DNA from: Grimontia marina
Lineage (GTDB): Bacteria; Pseudomonadota; Gammaproteobacteria; Enterobacterales; Vibrionaceae
DNA: 64,000 nucleotides
Assembly (NCBI RefSeq): GCF_900060185.1
Contig: NZ_FIZY01000013.1
Location: 1 to 64,000 of the forward strand
Reading direction: 5' to 3'
Part shown: positions 25,432 through 34,040 of the stretch, in pieces
Numbering within the stretch: the stretch's first letter is position 1
Layout: every line of letters starts with the position of its first letter
Position numbers and translations under genes: made by a program
The notes under the pieces: generated by a model
What the model saw: the letters and a program-made list of their open reading frames with translations, nothing else
Database searches by the model: none
What the model was told of the DNA's origin: nothing

Positions 25432-25947
25432 GTGGTTTTAAAAAAAGTATGTCAGGCTATCGTGTTCGCGCTGACTTTTTCAATTAATTCAGTTTCTTAT
25501 GCGGATTCTGTTGCAAGTTATCCCGAGGGTTGGGAAACCTGGCCCGTAGTAAAGGAATCAATGAATCTCCCAGCAGATACAGTCCTGCCACCGGATACCT
25601 CTCTTTTTATTCAGGAAGCCGTCCGCTCCTATTCATGGATTAATGATGGTCAGGGCTCCCCTCTTACCATTCGCGTCAATCCAGCAAAACTTGAGCAATA
25701 CAAAACACACGGTCCATACACTGATGGCCCTACTGTGGTAGCAGTGTCTGAAGTTCAGGGAATTATCTGGGTGACAGAGCACTTCAGTGGCTTGCCTCTA
25801 TATGGAAGCTACAACCGTAAAGGCGAGGATATCTCAAATATGCATCCTTCACTCGAGCCTGAATTTTGCGCGCGTTGTCATGATACCTATAAGGATATCT
25901 GTATCAATGGAACGTGCACTGAACCTGTGCTCTCTTCTTACGAGTAA
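25432..25947 (+). CDS. Periplasmic CxxCH (haem c-type) protein, cytochrome P460-like
   Basis: A 171-residue exported protein. The GTG start at 25432 is set by AGGAG eight bases upstream. A signal peptide ends near residue 24 (VSYADS). CARCH at residues 146-150 is a c-type haem attachment motif near the C-terminus, with two further cysteines at 157 and 162. Parts such as YPEGWETWPVVKESMNLP recall cytochrome P460-like or haem-sensor domains, an assignment I make with moderate confidence. The gene begins a unit with a membrane cyclase (29 bases on) and a nucleoside hydrolase-VOC fusion. This context suggests a periplasmic redox or gas sensor acting on the cyclase, which is inference. Confidence 0.75.
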   Translation: MVLKKVCQAIVFALTFSINSVSYADSVASYPEGWETWPVVKESMNLPADTVLPPDTSLFIQEAVRSYSWINDGQGSPLTIRVNPAKLEQYKTHGPYTDGPTVVAVSEVQGIIWVTEHFSGLPLYGSYNRKGEDISNMHPSLEPEFCARCHDTYKDICINGTCTEPVLSSYE

Positions 25948-25976
25948 AGCCCCTGTTTACCAGTGAGGAGCATTGA

Positions 25977-27455
25977 ATGCTGAACAGGTTTACGATTAAC
26001 CAGCTGCTCTTTGTTTCTCATTTGATGTTGGTCGTTATTTTGATCGCGGGTATGAGCTACTCACGGTATCAGAGTGAATGGACGACACGGGTTAACCACG
26101 AAGCTGCGCTCATTGAGCGCGCCATCCTGCCAATGATGAGGGAAGTATCGTCAGCCGTCGCTGGGCGCAACTATGCGGCACTTACTATGCCTTCGCAAAA
26201 AGAATCTCTCACTAATATCGAAGCATTGTTGTTCCTCGATATTCAAGGCACTTCTGATTACAAAGACAATAAGGTCTGTGTTCGCTATTTCCGTGAGAGA
26301 GGCGAGATCTGGCGAACTGACGTCAGTAGTGAAGAACTGTCTATCGCACGACAACGCCGTAAAGACCTCGCGATAAATTTGCAGCGACACAACCTGAATG
26401 ACGTTACTAAGAGGAAACTGACTTTTCTTTTGAAAAAAGCCGACGATGATTTGGCTGCATTAGAACTAGGTGTGGCGCGAACCAGCGAGTTTTCAGCGCC
26501 TTGGCCTTTGAAGCCGCAATCTGGTAAGTACGAATTACTACCTGAATACGGTATTGTGACACTGCAATTACCGCTGTTTAATAAAAATGGCGGCAATATT
26601 TACGCTGTATTTGATGCCTCAAACCTCTTCTCCCTCAAACATGAAATTTATCTCACCATCGCTATCGAAGCCGTGATTGCTTTGATGGTTTCTCTTCTCC
26701 TTATTGTAGGGGTTACCCATTGGTTGGTTGCGCCGCTTAGAACACTGGCGGAACAGATGGACAAAGATATTGAACAACTGAATATCGCGGCGTTAGACGA
26801 GATAAACCGTAGCGATGAAATTGGCACCCTTGCTCGTGGTCTTCACCGTCTGACTCGTAAAACACAGTCACAGCTTAAGCTGCTGAAGCATTTGTCTGAT
26901 ACCGATGCCCTGACCGGATTAAGCGGAAGGCACAACTACGAAAACCGTGCGGAAGCCTTGTTTAATACCACTCGTAACCAGGGAGCGAGTTTTGGGGTCA
27001 TTGTGTGTGATATCGACTTCTTCAAACTCTACAACGACACTTTTGGTCACGGTAAAGGAGATGAGGTGATAAAGAAGATCGCAGATGTCTTGCTCAGTGC
27101 TACCCGCAACAACGATCTTTGTTTTCGAATTGGTGGTGAGGAATTTGTCGTGCTGCTTAAGGTGTATGAAGCAGAAAGCCTGATACGCATTGCGGAGCGA
27201 ATGAGGTCTGAGGTGGAGGAGATGGGTATTCATCATGTCTCTGAACATGGCGCTGTCACGTTGTCGGTTGGTGCTGTGATGGTTTCTCCGCGCGCGACGT
27301 CCTTGAGCTATCAAGATGTGTTCGATTTTGCTGACAAGCAGCTATATGTTGCTAAACGGGCAGGACGCAACCGAGTCATTTTTAAGGAAATAGATAAACA
27401 ACAAACCCCAGGGAAGGAACATTGTGATAAACAAGCAATCAAGACTTTGGATTGA
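25977..27455 (+). CDS. Membrane HAMP-GGDEF diguanylate cyclase
   Basis: A 492-residue inner-membrane protein that should make c-di-GMP. The first span is at about residues 10-26. A periplasmic sensor of about 195 residues follows, then a second span at about 226-250 (VIALMVSLLLIVGVTHWLV), a HAMP-like linker and a GGDEF domain. The catalytic motif GGEEF is at 386-390, with the inhibitory site RNND at 377-380, so the enzyme appears active and product-regulated. AGTGAGGAG precedes its ATG. It begins 29 bases after the CxxCH gene, and its end overlaps the next gene by 32 bases, so the three are cotranscribed. The periplasmic sensor is a likely docking site for the CxxCH protein, which is inference. 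Confidence 0.88.
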   Translation: MLNRFTINQLLFVSHLMLVVILIAGMSYSRYQSEWTTRVNHEAALIERAILPMMREVSSAVAGRNYAALTMPSQKESLTNIEALLFLDIQGTSDYKDNKVCVRYFRERGEIWRTDVSSEELSIARQRRKDLAINLQRHNLNDVTKRKLTFLLKKADDDLAALELGVARTSEFSAPWPLKPQSGKYELLPEYGIVTLQLPLFNKNGGNIYAVFDASNLFSLKHEIYLTIAIEAVIALMVSLLLIVGVTHWLVAPLRTLAEQMDKDIEQLNIAALDEINRSDEIGTLARGLHRLTRKTQSQLKLLKHLSDTDALTGLSGRHNYENRAEALFNTTRNQGASFGVIVCDIDFFKLYNDTFGHGKGDEVIKKIADVLLSATRNNDLCFRIGGEEFVVLLKVYEAESLIRIAERMRSEVEEMGIHHVSEHGAVTLSVGAVMVSPRATSLSYQDVFDFADKQLYVAKRAGRNRVIFKEIDKQQTPGKEHCDKQAIKTLD

Positions 27456-28881
27456 CACAGATATTACTATTGGTGCTCATCATAAGTTTTTACAATACAA
27501 AGATGTAGATGACGGCTACGCGTTAGGCAGTCTAATGCATAGCTCTGAAATCGAAATCCTTGGGATTAGCTCAACCCGCGGAAACACTGATGACATCAAC
27601 GAATCTACTCAAATAGCTAAGCAGTTTGTTCAGGACTTTGGGGCGAATAGCTACAAGGTTTATCAGGGGGCAGGGACAGATTTTAAGCAAGATGCTGACT
27701 CTATTCCTGACGCTGTGTCGGAGTTGGCTAAGCAACTCGAACAGGGGCCAATGACCATCCTAGCGATCGGTGCACTGACAAATATCGCGCTTTTGTTGAA
27801 AGCCCGCCCAGATCTTGCTGGGAAGATAGAAAAAGTTGTTGCTGTTGCAGGAAGAGAGTCGGTGGATGAAATATTCAAATCCGGCACATTCCAGCTAAAA
27901 CCTTTTCGCGATTTGAATTTCGAGTTTGACACTGCCGCCTTTGAAGCGGTGTTAAAAAGCGGCGTACCTGTTGTGCTCGTGCCATTCGGCGTGTGTAAGA
28001 AAGTCTGGGTGGATTTTGAAGATCTGGCGAAGCTTCGCAAACAAGGGCCAATGGGAAGTTTCCTTGCAAGACATGCGATGGGGTGGTGGGCAGAGTGGGA
28101 AATTATTTTTGGTGCCCGTCAAGGCTTTAACCCATTCGATATGGTGGCCGCAGCCTATGTGTTAAGTCCGTCTTGGTTTACCCAAGAGACACGGTTTGCG
28201 CATATAGTGTCTGCCCCAAGTGATACAGAAAAAGGGGTGAACAAGCCTTATTTGGTTTGTAATGAAGAAGCGACGGGTTATCCGGTATCCTACTGCGTTG
28301 ATGTCGAAAGCGGCGTTAAAGCAGACATGCTGGCGAGACTTTCGAAGCAGACCATCGCGCAACAGGTGCTCGGGCTGTCTCATATCAACGTGATTGTGGA
28401 CGATGTCGAAGCAGCGGCTGACTATTACCAGCGGGTTTTAGGTTTTGAACGGGCGCAAGATGAACAAAGTAATGCCATGTATTACCCTGGCGTGACCATG
28501 CAGAGCTTTGCGCTTGATGCGGGTCTTGGAAAACAGCAGGTAGAGTTGGATGTACTTTTTATCAAGCACCCCAATGCAGGTATTTATATTGAATTGATGC
28601 ATTACCGCAAGCCTCAGGGGAGTAGTGAATTACCTCCTCAGCCAAAGACGTATGATCTTGGTGGCCCGCGCCATATTGCGATGGAAGTCGCTAACTGCAA
28701 CGAGGTCTTCCATTACTTGAAGGAGCAGGAAGGCGTTAGAATGATCAACCCATCTGAAGATTATCATCCGGTTGAGTTAGATGGTTTCCCCATAACATTC
28801 TTCTACTGGATTGACCGTTACGGAATACAGTGGGAAATGGAGGAGGGGCGACGCGTAGGAGTCTCTAGAGGTATCGTATAG
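27424..28881 (+). CDS. Nucleoside hydrolase fused to a VOC (glyoxalase-like) domain
   Basis: A 485-residue cytoplasmic protein with two enzyme-type domains. Residues 1 to about 310 are an inosine-uridine nucleoside hydrolase fold: DTD at 11-13, VDD at 28-30 and FRDLNFEFDTAAF near 161-173. The usual DTDPGxDD cluster is split by about 12 extra residues, so metal binding may differ. From about residue 317 a VOC fold begins with LSHINVIVDDVEAAADYY, with possible ligands in HINV, YIELMHYR and GGPRHIAMEV. GGAAGGA precedes the GTG start, which lies inside the cyclase gene. I know no described fusion of these two domains, and the substrate is unknown. It may act on a nucleoside-derived compound linked to the sensor unit. 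Confidence 0.82.
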   Translation: MINKQSRLWIDTDITIGAHHKFLQYKDVDDGYALGSLMHSSEIEILGISSTRGNTDDINESTQIAKQFVQDFGANSYKVYQGAGTDFKQDADSIPDAVSELAKQLEQGPMTILAIGALTNIALLLKARPDLAGKIEKVVAVAGRESVDEIFKSGTFQLKPFRDLNFEFDTAAFEAVLKSGVPVVLVPFGVCKKVWVDFEDLAKLRKQGPMGSFLARHAMGWWAEWEIIFGARQGFNPFDMVAAAYVLSPSWFTQETRFAHIVSAPSDTEKGVNKPYLVCNEEATGYPVSYCVDVESGVKADMLARLSKQTIAQQVLGLSHINVIVDDVEAAADYYQRVLGFERAQDEQSNAMYYPGVTMQSFALDAGLGKQQVELDVLFIKHPNAGIYIELMHYRKPQGSSELPPQPKTYDLGGPRHIAMEVANCNEVFHYLKEQEGVRMINPSEDYHPVELDGFPITFFYWIDRYGIQWEMEEGRRVGVSRGIV

Positions 28882-29104
28882 TAATCCAGATTTGGTGGTG
28901 CCTTTAGCCCAAAGGTACCACTAGTTACAACACCTGCTTTATCTGAATAACCTCCCTCAAAAATTTGACGATTCTGACGTAAATTTGGCGCTTAAAAAAA
29001 TACCAAAATAAGTGATTCTAAAAGAAGATTCATAGTTGGCAAATATTGATCTAAGTCTCATAATGCGCGCAATTTCATTAATCAGGCTTAGGTTTAAGCG
29101 ACAA

Positions 29105-30730
29105 ATGTCACTAAAAAATATCTCAATTCGATATCAAATTCTGATCCCCATCTTTATTTTGGTTTTTGGCACTTTCGCAGTGATGTTCTTTGCTAAAAGC
29201 GAAGTCGAATCTGCGGTTTACTCCGTCAGCAATACTGCCCGTCAGGCAGCAGGTGACAAAGACCGGGCGTCTAAACTGGCAGACATTGCTTGGGCGATGC
29301 GTGTTGAGGCGATTTACGGTATCTATGACGAACAGCGTACCAAGCAAATGAGTGATAGCGTTGCTAAGTTGGGGAATGAAGCGTTGACGATTTCCCGTGA
29401 AATGGCGAAAACAAGCGTCCTTCGCGATTTGGCGCTTAACATCGAAGAAAGTGTGAGCGACTACGTGCGCTATACCGAGACTCAAGCGCAACCAACTATA
29501 GAAGCCTATTTTAACCAGCAAATTGCGATGCCACGCTACAACACAATGGTGAATGAGTACCGTGAACTGGGTGCAAATTTGATGGAAGACATCACTTCGA
29601 TGTCTTCATTCATTGACCCGTTGGTAGAGCAGGATCTGAAGAAATCTGATCATGATGCTGACCAGATGATGGTGGCAGTGGGTTTAGTGATGGGCGGTGC
29701 ACTGACTCTCGCGATGCTGTTTGGCTGGTGGCTATCAGGTGTCATCGTGAAGCCATTGGAGGAACTTCAGGATGTGATGCGCCGTTTGGCGACGGGTGAC
29801 CTGAATGTTCAGGCGGATGAAAACGGTGAAAATGAACTAGCGCGTTTAGGGCGTGACACCAATCAAACGATCAACCAACTTCGTCACACCGTGACAACTC
29901 TGTTCGGTATCAGTGATGAAGTGGCAGCTGCTTCTACGGAACTTGCGGCAGTGATGAACCAGTCAGCGGTGAACGCACAGCAAGAGCAGGCTGAGATTGA
30001 GCAGGTTGCTTCTGCGGTGACTGAACTTTCAAGTACCGCAGATAACGTGTCAGACAACGCAGTGAATGCCGACCATGCGGCTCGTCAAACCGATGAACTG
30101 GCAGCTCAAGGTCTTGCAGTGTTTGAGCAAAGTACACAGGCCGCAGTGCAAATGGCGGAGTCGATTGAAAACACCGCAAGTGTGGTGAGCACCCTGCGCG
30201 AGCAATCTGAGCGCATCAGCCATGTGGTGGAAGTGATCCGCGGCATTTCGGAGCAAACGAATCTATTGGCATTGAATGCGGCAATTGAAGCGGCACGTGC
30301 AGGCCACTCAGGCCGCGGTTTTGCAGTGGTCGCGGACGAAGTGCGAATGCTGGCGGCGCGTACTGAAGAGTCGACCAAAGAGATCCAGCAAATCATCGAA
30401 GGCTTGCAGCTTCAGGCTTCTCAGGCGGGTGACAGCATGGGAATGTGTATGGACGTGCTTGCGCGTACTCAGGAGCTGAGCCAGCAGGCGAATGATGCCC
30501 TGAATGGCATCACCCAGTCTGTCGCACAAATCACTGACATGAATACGCTGGTGGCGACCGCCGCTGAACAGCAATCGGCAGTGACGCAGGACATCAACCG
30601 TAACATCACCAATATGTCTGGCATCATTACCCAGAATGTTACAGGTATCAGCCAAAGCGCGTCCGCAAGTCAGGAGCTGTCTCAGCTGGCTGAAAGCCAG
30701 AAGCAGGAGCTTGCTTTCTTCCGCGTTTAA
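29105..30730 (+). CDS. Methyl-accepting chemotaxis protein
   Basis: A 541-residue inner-membrane chemoreceptor. The first span is about residues 10-30 ([20 protein letters not shown]). A helical four-helix-bundle-type periplasmic sensor of about 150 residues follows, then a second span, a HAMP domain and the cytoplasmic signalling domain. The hairpin tip reads [20 protein letters not shown] and [13 protein letters not shown], the CheA/CheW-binding core. The ligand cannot be read from the sequence. I place the start at the ATG at 29105, where [12 protein letters not shown] looks like a typical receptor beginning. In-frame starts at 29063 and 29036 (TTG) exist, and the choice is uncertain. A terminator follows. 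Confidence 0.9.
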   Translation: MSLKNISIRYQILIPIFILVFGTFAVMFFAKSEVESAVYSVSNTARQAAGDKDRASKLADIAWAMRVEAIYGIYDEQRTKQMSDSVAKLGNEALTISREMAKTSVLRDLALNIEESVSDYVRYTETQAQPTIEAYFNQQIAMPRYNTMVNEYRELGANLMEDITSMSSFIDPLVEQDLKKSDHDADQMMVAVGLVMGGALTLAMLFGWWLSGVIVKPLEELQDVMRRLATGDLNVQADENGENELARLGRDTNQTINQLRHTVTTLFGISDEVAAASTELAAVMNQSAVNAQQEQAEIEQVASAVTELSSTADNVSDNAVNADHAARQTDELAAQGLAVFEQSTQAAVQMAESIENTASVVSTLREQSERISHVVEVIRGISEQTNLLALNAAIEAARAGHSGRGFAVVADEVRMLAARTEESTKEIQQIIEGLQLQASQAGDSMGMCMDVLARTQELSQQANDALNGITQSVAQITDMNTLVATAAEQQSAVTQDINRNITNMSGIITQNVTGISQSASASQELSQLAESQKQELAFFRV

Positions 30731-30752
30731 TTGCCAGATGTAAGCTTCAACC

Positions 30753-30782
30753 AAAACCTCCTTTCGGGGCGGTTTTCTTTTA
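30753..30782 (+). terminator. Terminator after the chemoreceptor
   Basis: AAAACCTCC pairs with GGGCGGTTTT with one bulge, followed by CTTTT, about 22 bases after the stop codon. Confidence 0.75.
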
Positions 30783-30805
30783 TCTCTCACCCGTACTTCA
30801 TGCTT

Positions 30806-30967
30806 ATACCAATCGTAGTAAATATCTGCTCATCCTAGCTTGTCAAAATGCTCGATAACTGCGTTGAAAAATCTGATTGTAGAATAACTACTTATCGAAA
30901 TTTTTCGCCTTGTTCTCGAGCATTTTTCCTGCGCTATTTCTGATCACCTATCTACTGTGATTGGTAT
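30806..30967 (-). mobile_element. 162-bp MITE-like element, copy 2 (inverted)
   Basis: Same length as the copy at 7843-8004 and about 96% identical when reversed, with ATACCAATC/GATTGGTAT ends. Both copies are flanked by TTAT...TTA, as if inserted at a similar target. It ends 15 bases upstream of the proposed -35 of the Fur-controlled permease, so it separates that promoter from the chemoreceptor terminator. Confidence 0.85.
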
Positions 30968-30981
30968 TATCAAACTTCCTG

Positions 30982-31029
30982 TTGCAATTCGTCATCCACG
31001 ATCTATTATTGATAATAATTCTCATTATC
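30982..31029 (+). promoter_or_regulatory. Promoter with Fur box upstream of the metal permease
   Basis: TTGCAA (30982-30987) and TATTAT (31004-31009) are separated by 16 bases and form a plausible sigma-70 promoter. GATAATAATTCTCATTATC at 31011-31029 matches 16 of 19 positions of the Fur consensus. It covers the expected transcription start, 12 bases before the ATG. Iron-loaded Fur bound there would block transcription. Confidence 0.82.
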
Positions 31030-31041
31030 AAAAGAAAAGCA

Positions 31042-32232
31042 ATGACAGGATTACTTTCCCGACTCTTCGCACCGGTTTCAAAACGGCACTTATGGGCGAT
31101 GAAAAAACGTCGCCTTTTAGTACCAGTGTTGTTACTTGCGCTGATTTTCGCTGAACCAACACGTGCGGTGACACTCGCTGTGCTGTCTGATGCTTTCTGG
31201 CAAGTGGCTGCTTATGTGGCTGCGACATTAGCGCTTTTTCACTATTTGACGAACAAGTTCGAGCGTCATGGCGCTTGGGTGTCGCGGTTAGCAAAAAAGA
31301 AAAATCTGCAGGTGGTGTTTTCAGCGGCAATGGGCGCTTTACCGGGATGTGGTGGCGCTATTGTTGTTATCACCCAGTTTGTACGTGGCAACCTTAGCTT
31401 TGGCAGTGTGGTTGCTGTGCTTACTGCGACGATGGGCGATGCTGCGTTCTTGTTGTTAGCCACCAGGCCTTCGGATGGCATCTTTATGATTGGGTTAGGC
31501 TTTGCCGTCGGTCTGGTTTCCGGACAGATTGTCGATGCGCTGCATCGTGATGACTTTATGCGACCCAAACACTCTCCGGCAAAACCTAATGCATGTTCCA
31601 ATCAAGCCGACAGCCAGACTGTTATCGGTGTGCAGGGGCGCTTTTGGCAATGGGTATTGCTTCCATCTCTGGTGATGGCACTGCTTGGCTCGATGCAGTT
31701 TGATACCGATGGGGTGTTCCATCTTCCTGTTCGTACTTCCGAGCTGGTTGGCGCGGTTCTCGCGATAACGACGGTGACCTTCTGGGCGCTGGCACGAGAA
31801 GCGGAAAATTATGAGTCTTTGGTGGGAGAAGATCCCAAAGACAGTGGATCGCACCTTTTCGAGCGGGTCGCTCAGGACACTAACTTTGTGATGGTCTGGG
31901 TGATTGCGGCGTTTCTGGTGTTTGAGCTTTGCGTGCTTTGGCTGGGGATGGATCTCAGTGAACTCTTTACGGGCTGGGGCGTTTTGGTGCCGTTAATGGG
32001 GGTCCTTGTGGGCATATTGCCCGGCTGCGGCCCTCAGATTCTCGTTACCAGTTTGTACATCAGCGGTGCTGTGCCAATGTCCGCCCAAATTGGCAATGCG
32101 ATTTCCAATGATGGTGATGCGCTTTTCCCTGCGATTGCGCTGGCACCAAAGGCTGCCATTGTCGCCACCCTTTATTCAACTTTGCCGGCATTGATCGCTG
32201 CTTACAGCTTCTTCTGGTTGGTAGAAAGCTGA
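31042..32232 (+). CDS. Putative metal exporter, 10-TM permease (MneA/ArsP_2-like)
   Basis: A 396-residue inner-membrane protein with about ten spans. Two related motifs mark a pseudo-symmetric carrier: ALPGCGGAIVVITQF in the first half and GILPGCGPQILVTSLYISG in the second, followed by SNDGDALFPAIALAPKAA. This fits the family annotated as putative manganese or heavy-metal exporters, which includes MneA of Vibrio cholerae, though I cannot tell the metal from sequence. I start at the ATG at 31042. The longer frame from 30961 would run through the promoter and Fur box, so it is rejected. The Fur box links its expression to iron state, and an export role under iron shortage (for example for Mn) would make sense. 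Confidence 0.8.
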   Translation: MTGLLSRLFAPVSKRHLWAMKKRRLLVPVLLLALIFAEPTRAVTLAVLSDAFWQVAAYVAATLALFHYLTNKFERHGAWVSRLAKKKNLQVVFSAAMGALPGCGGAIVVITQFVRGNLSFGSVVAVLTATMGDAAFLLLATRPSDGIFMIGLGFAVGLVSGQIVDALHRDDFMRPKHSPAKPNACSNQADSQTVIGVQGRFWQWVLLPSLVMALLGSMQFDTDGVFHLPVRTSELVGAVLAITTVTFWALAREAENYESLVGEDPKDSGSHLFERVAQDTNFVMVWVIAAFLVFELCVLWLGMDLSELFTGWGVLVPLMGVLVGILPGCGPQILVTSLYISGAVPMSAQIGNAISNDGDALFPAIALAPKAAIVATLYSTLPALIAAYSFFWLVES

Positions 32233-32622
32233 GCCTTCAGATTGGGTATAGGCCTGACTATTGTTAATAGCACTGATGGTTTTTCGAACAGGTCAGGTCT
32301 TTTCTGTTGGTCAAAAAGGCATCTAATAGTTTTTTATTTTGTTAATCAGATGTTTATCAGGTTGGAAATTTCGCTTCAGATGTGTGATGTGTCGCATAAA
32401 AGTGACTCGATGTTGTAAAAAGGGAATGTATTTAGTTGGGATTCCGCTGCTAATCTCATCGCGCTTGATTGTGAAGAGCAAGTTAACCAATCAGATTAAA
32501 ATTCGGTTCATTTAGTTCTGTTGAAACGATGCTTTGCCCGAGGGCAGTTCGTATTCTTCTGGTCAATATAAATCACCAGTTTAATCTCCTTGGCGTTGAG
32601 TTTTGAAAAGGAGTTTTCAATC
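32233..32622. other. Intergenic region with a repeat half-site
   Basis: About 390 bases without a gene. CCTTCAGATTGGGTATA at 32234-32250 is an inverted half-site of the dispersed repeat, right after the permease stop. The rest is AT-rich and presumably holds the promoter of the symporter. No operator was recognised. Confidence 0.5.
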
Positions 32623-33930
32623 ATGAATGCGGAAGCTAACAAGATGTCTTTGACCACCCGTGTCCTGCTGGGCATGGTGATGGGTATTGTGACTGGTTTT
32701 GCTATTCGGTTTTTGTTCGGCGAACAAGGTTTCGTCAACGAGTATATCGTCAATGGCTTGTTTGACGTTGGTGGCCAAATTTTTGTAGCCAGCTTGAAGA
32801 TGCTGGTGGTTCCTTTGGTATTCGTTTCACTGGTGTGTGGCACCAGCGCACTGAAAGATATCGCAACGCTGGGTCGTTTGGGGGGTAAAACCCTGATGTT
32901 CTATCTGGGCACCACGGCGCTGGCGATCACCCTGGCAATGAGCCTTGCGCTGCTGTTTGGCCCAGGTAAAGGTGCAGACCTTTCTGCGGCGTCGTCTTTC
33001 CAAGCTTCTGAAGCGCCATCGCTGGGCGATGTGATTGTGGGCATGTTCCCAACGAACCCAATTAGCTCAATGGCGGAAGGCAACACGCTGCAAATCATCA
33101 TTTTTGCGCTGCTGTTCGGTATTGCTATCAGTGCGTCCGGTAAGCCAGGTGAGCGCGTGGCGGCCTTCTTCCGCGATCTGAACGAAGTGATTCTCAAGCT
33201 GGTTGCGCTGCTGATGAATCTGGCCCCGTTTGGTGTGTTCTGTCTGATGGCGAAGTTGTTTACCTCGCTGGGTCTGTCTGCGATTGTCAGTCTGGCGGAA
33301 TACTTCTTCGTGTTGGCGGGTGGTCTGGTGCTGCATGCGCTGGTGACTTACACCACCTTGCTTAAGGTATTCAGCGGCCTGAGCCCGGTAACATTCCTCA
33401 AGAAAATGGAAGATGCCATCATGTTTGCGTTCTCGACGGCGTCGTCGAATGCGACCATTCCTGTGTCGATGGAAACCACCACTCGCCGCATGGGTGCTGA
33501 CAACAAGATTGCTTCTTTCACCATCCCGCTAGGTGCGACCATTAACATGGACGGCACCGCGATGATGCAGGGTGTGGCAACGGTGTTTATCGCGCAGGCG
33601 TTCAATGTTGACCTGACGATGATGGACTACATGACGGTTATCCTGACGGCAACGCTGGCGTCCATCGGTACCGCGGGTGTACCGGGTGTGGGTCTGGTGA
33701 TGCTGGCGATGGTATTGAATCAGGTGGGCCTGCCGCTGGAAGGTATTGCACTGATCATGGGTGTTGACCGTCTGCTGGACATGATTCGTACCGCGGTGAA
33801 CATCACCGGTGACTGTGCGGTAACCTGTATTGTTGCGAAAAGCGAAGACGCGTTGGATGAGAAACGCTTCAACGACATGAAAGCGGCGGAAGAAGACGAG
33901 AAAATCGTGTTCCGACCTCACGCGCAGTAA
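32623..33930 (+). CDS. Dicarboxylate/amino acid:cation symporter (DAACS family)
   Basis: A 435-residue inner-membrane carrier of the GltP/DctA/GltPh family, which takes up dicarboxylates, glutamate or related amino acids with Na+ or H+. The hairpin 1 serine-rich motif is AFSTASSNATIPVSM, TM7 has NMDGTAMMQGVA, and hairpin 2 has IGTAGVPGVGL. The TM8 region carries VDRLLDMIRTAVNITGDCAV. Asp and Asn residues in TM8 bind substrate in known members, but the exact substrate is open. AAGGAG lies nine bases before the ATG at 32623. The longer frame from 32590 lacks support. It stands alone and ends in a strong terminator. Confidence 0.92.
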   Translation: MNAEANKMSLTTRVLLGMVMGIVTGFAIRFLFGEQGFVNEYIVNGLFDVGGQIFVASLKMLVVPLVFVSLVCGTSALKDIATLGRLGGKTLMFYLGTTALAITLAMSLALLFGPGKGADLSAASSFQASEAPSLGDVIVGMFPTNPISSMAEGNTLQIIIFALLFGIAISASGKPGERVAAFFRDLNEVILKLVALLMNLAPFGVFCLMAKLFTSLGLSAIVSLAEYFFVLAGGLVLHALVTYTTLLKVFSGLSPVTFLKKMEDAIMFAFSTASSNATIPVSMETTTRRMGADNKIASFTIPLGATINMDGTAMMQGVATVFIAQAFNVDLTMMDYMTVILTATLASIGTAGVPGVGLVMLAMVLNQVGLPLEGIALIMGVDRLLDMIRTAVNITGDCAVTCIVAKSEDALDEKRFNDMKAAEEDEKIVFRPHAQ

Positions 33931-33945
33931 CTCACAGCCCCCGAT

Positions 33946-33975
33946 AAAAAACGCCAGCTTGTCTGGCGTTTTTTT
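33946..33975 (+). terminator. Rho-independent terminator after the symporter
   Basis: AAAAAACGCCAG and CTGGCGTTTTTT form a perfect 12-bp stem around CTTGT, 15 bases after the stop codon. Confidence 0.95.
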
Positions 33976-34040
33976 GATCTCTCAGCTCCTTGAGCCGTAA
34001 TGCATACTGTTGATTGAAAAAAGAAACGGTAGCGATTCCA

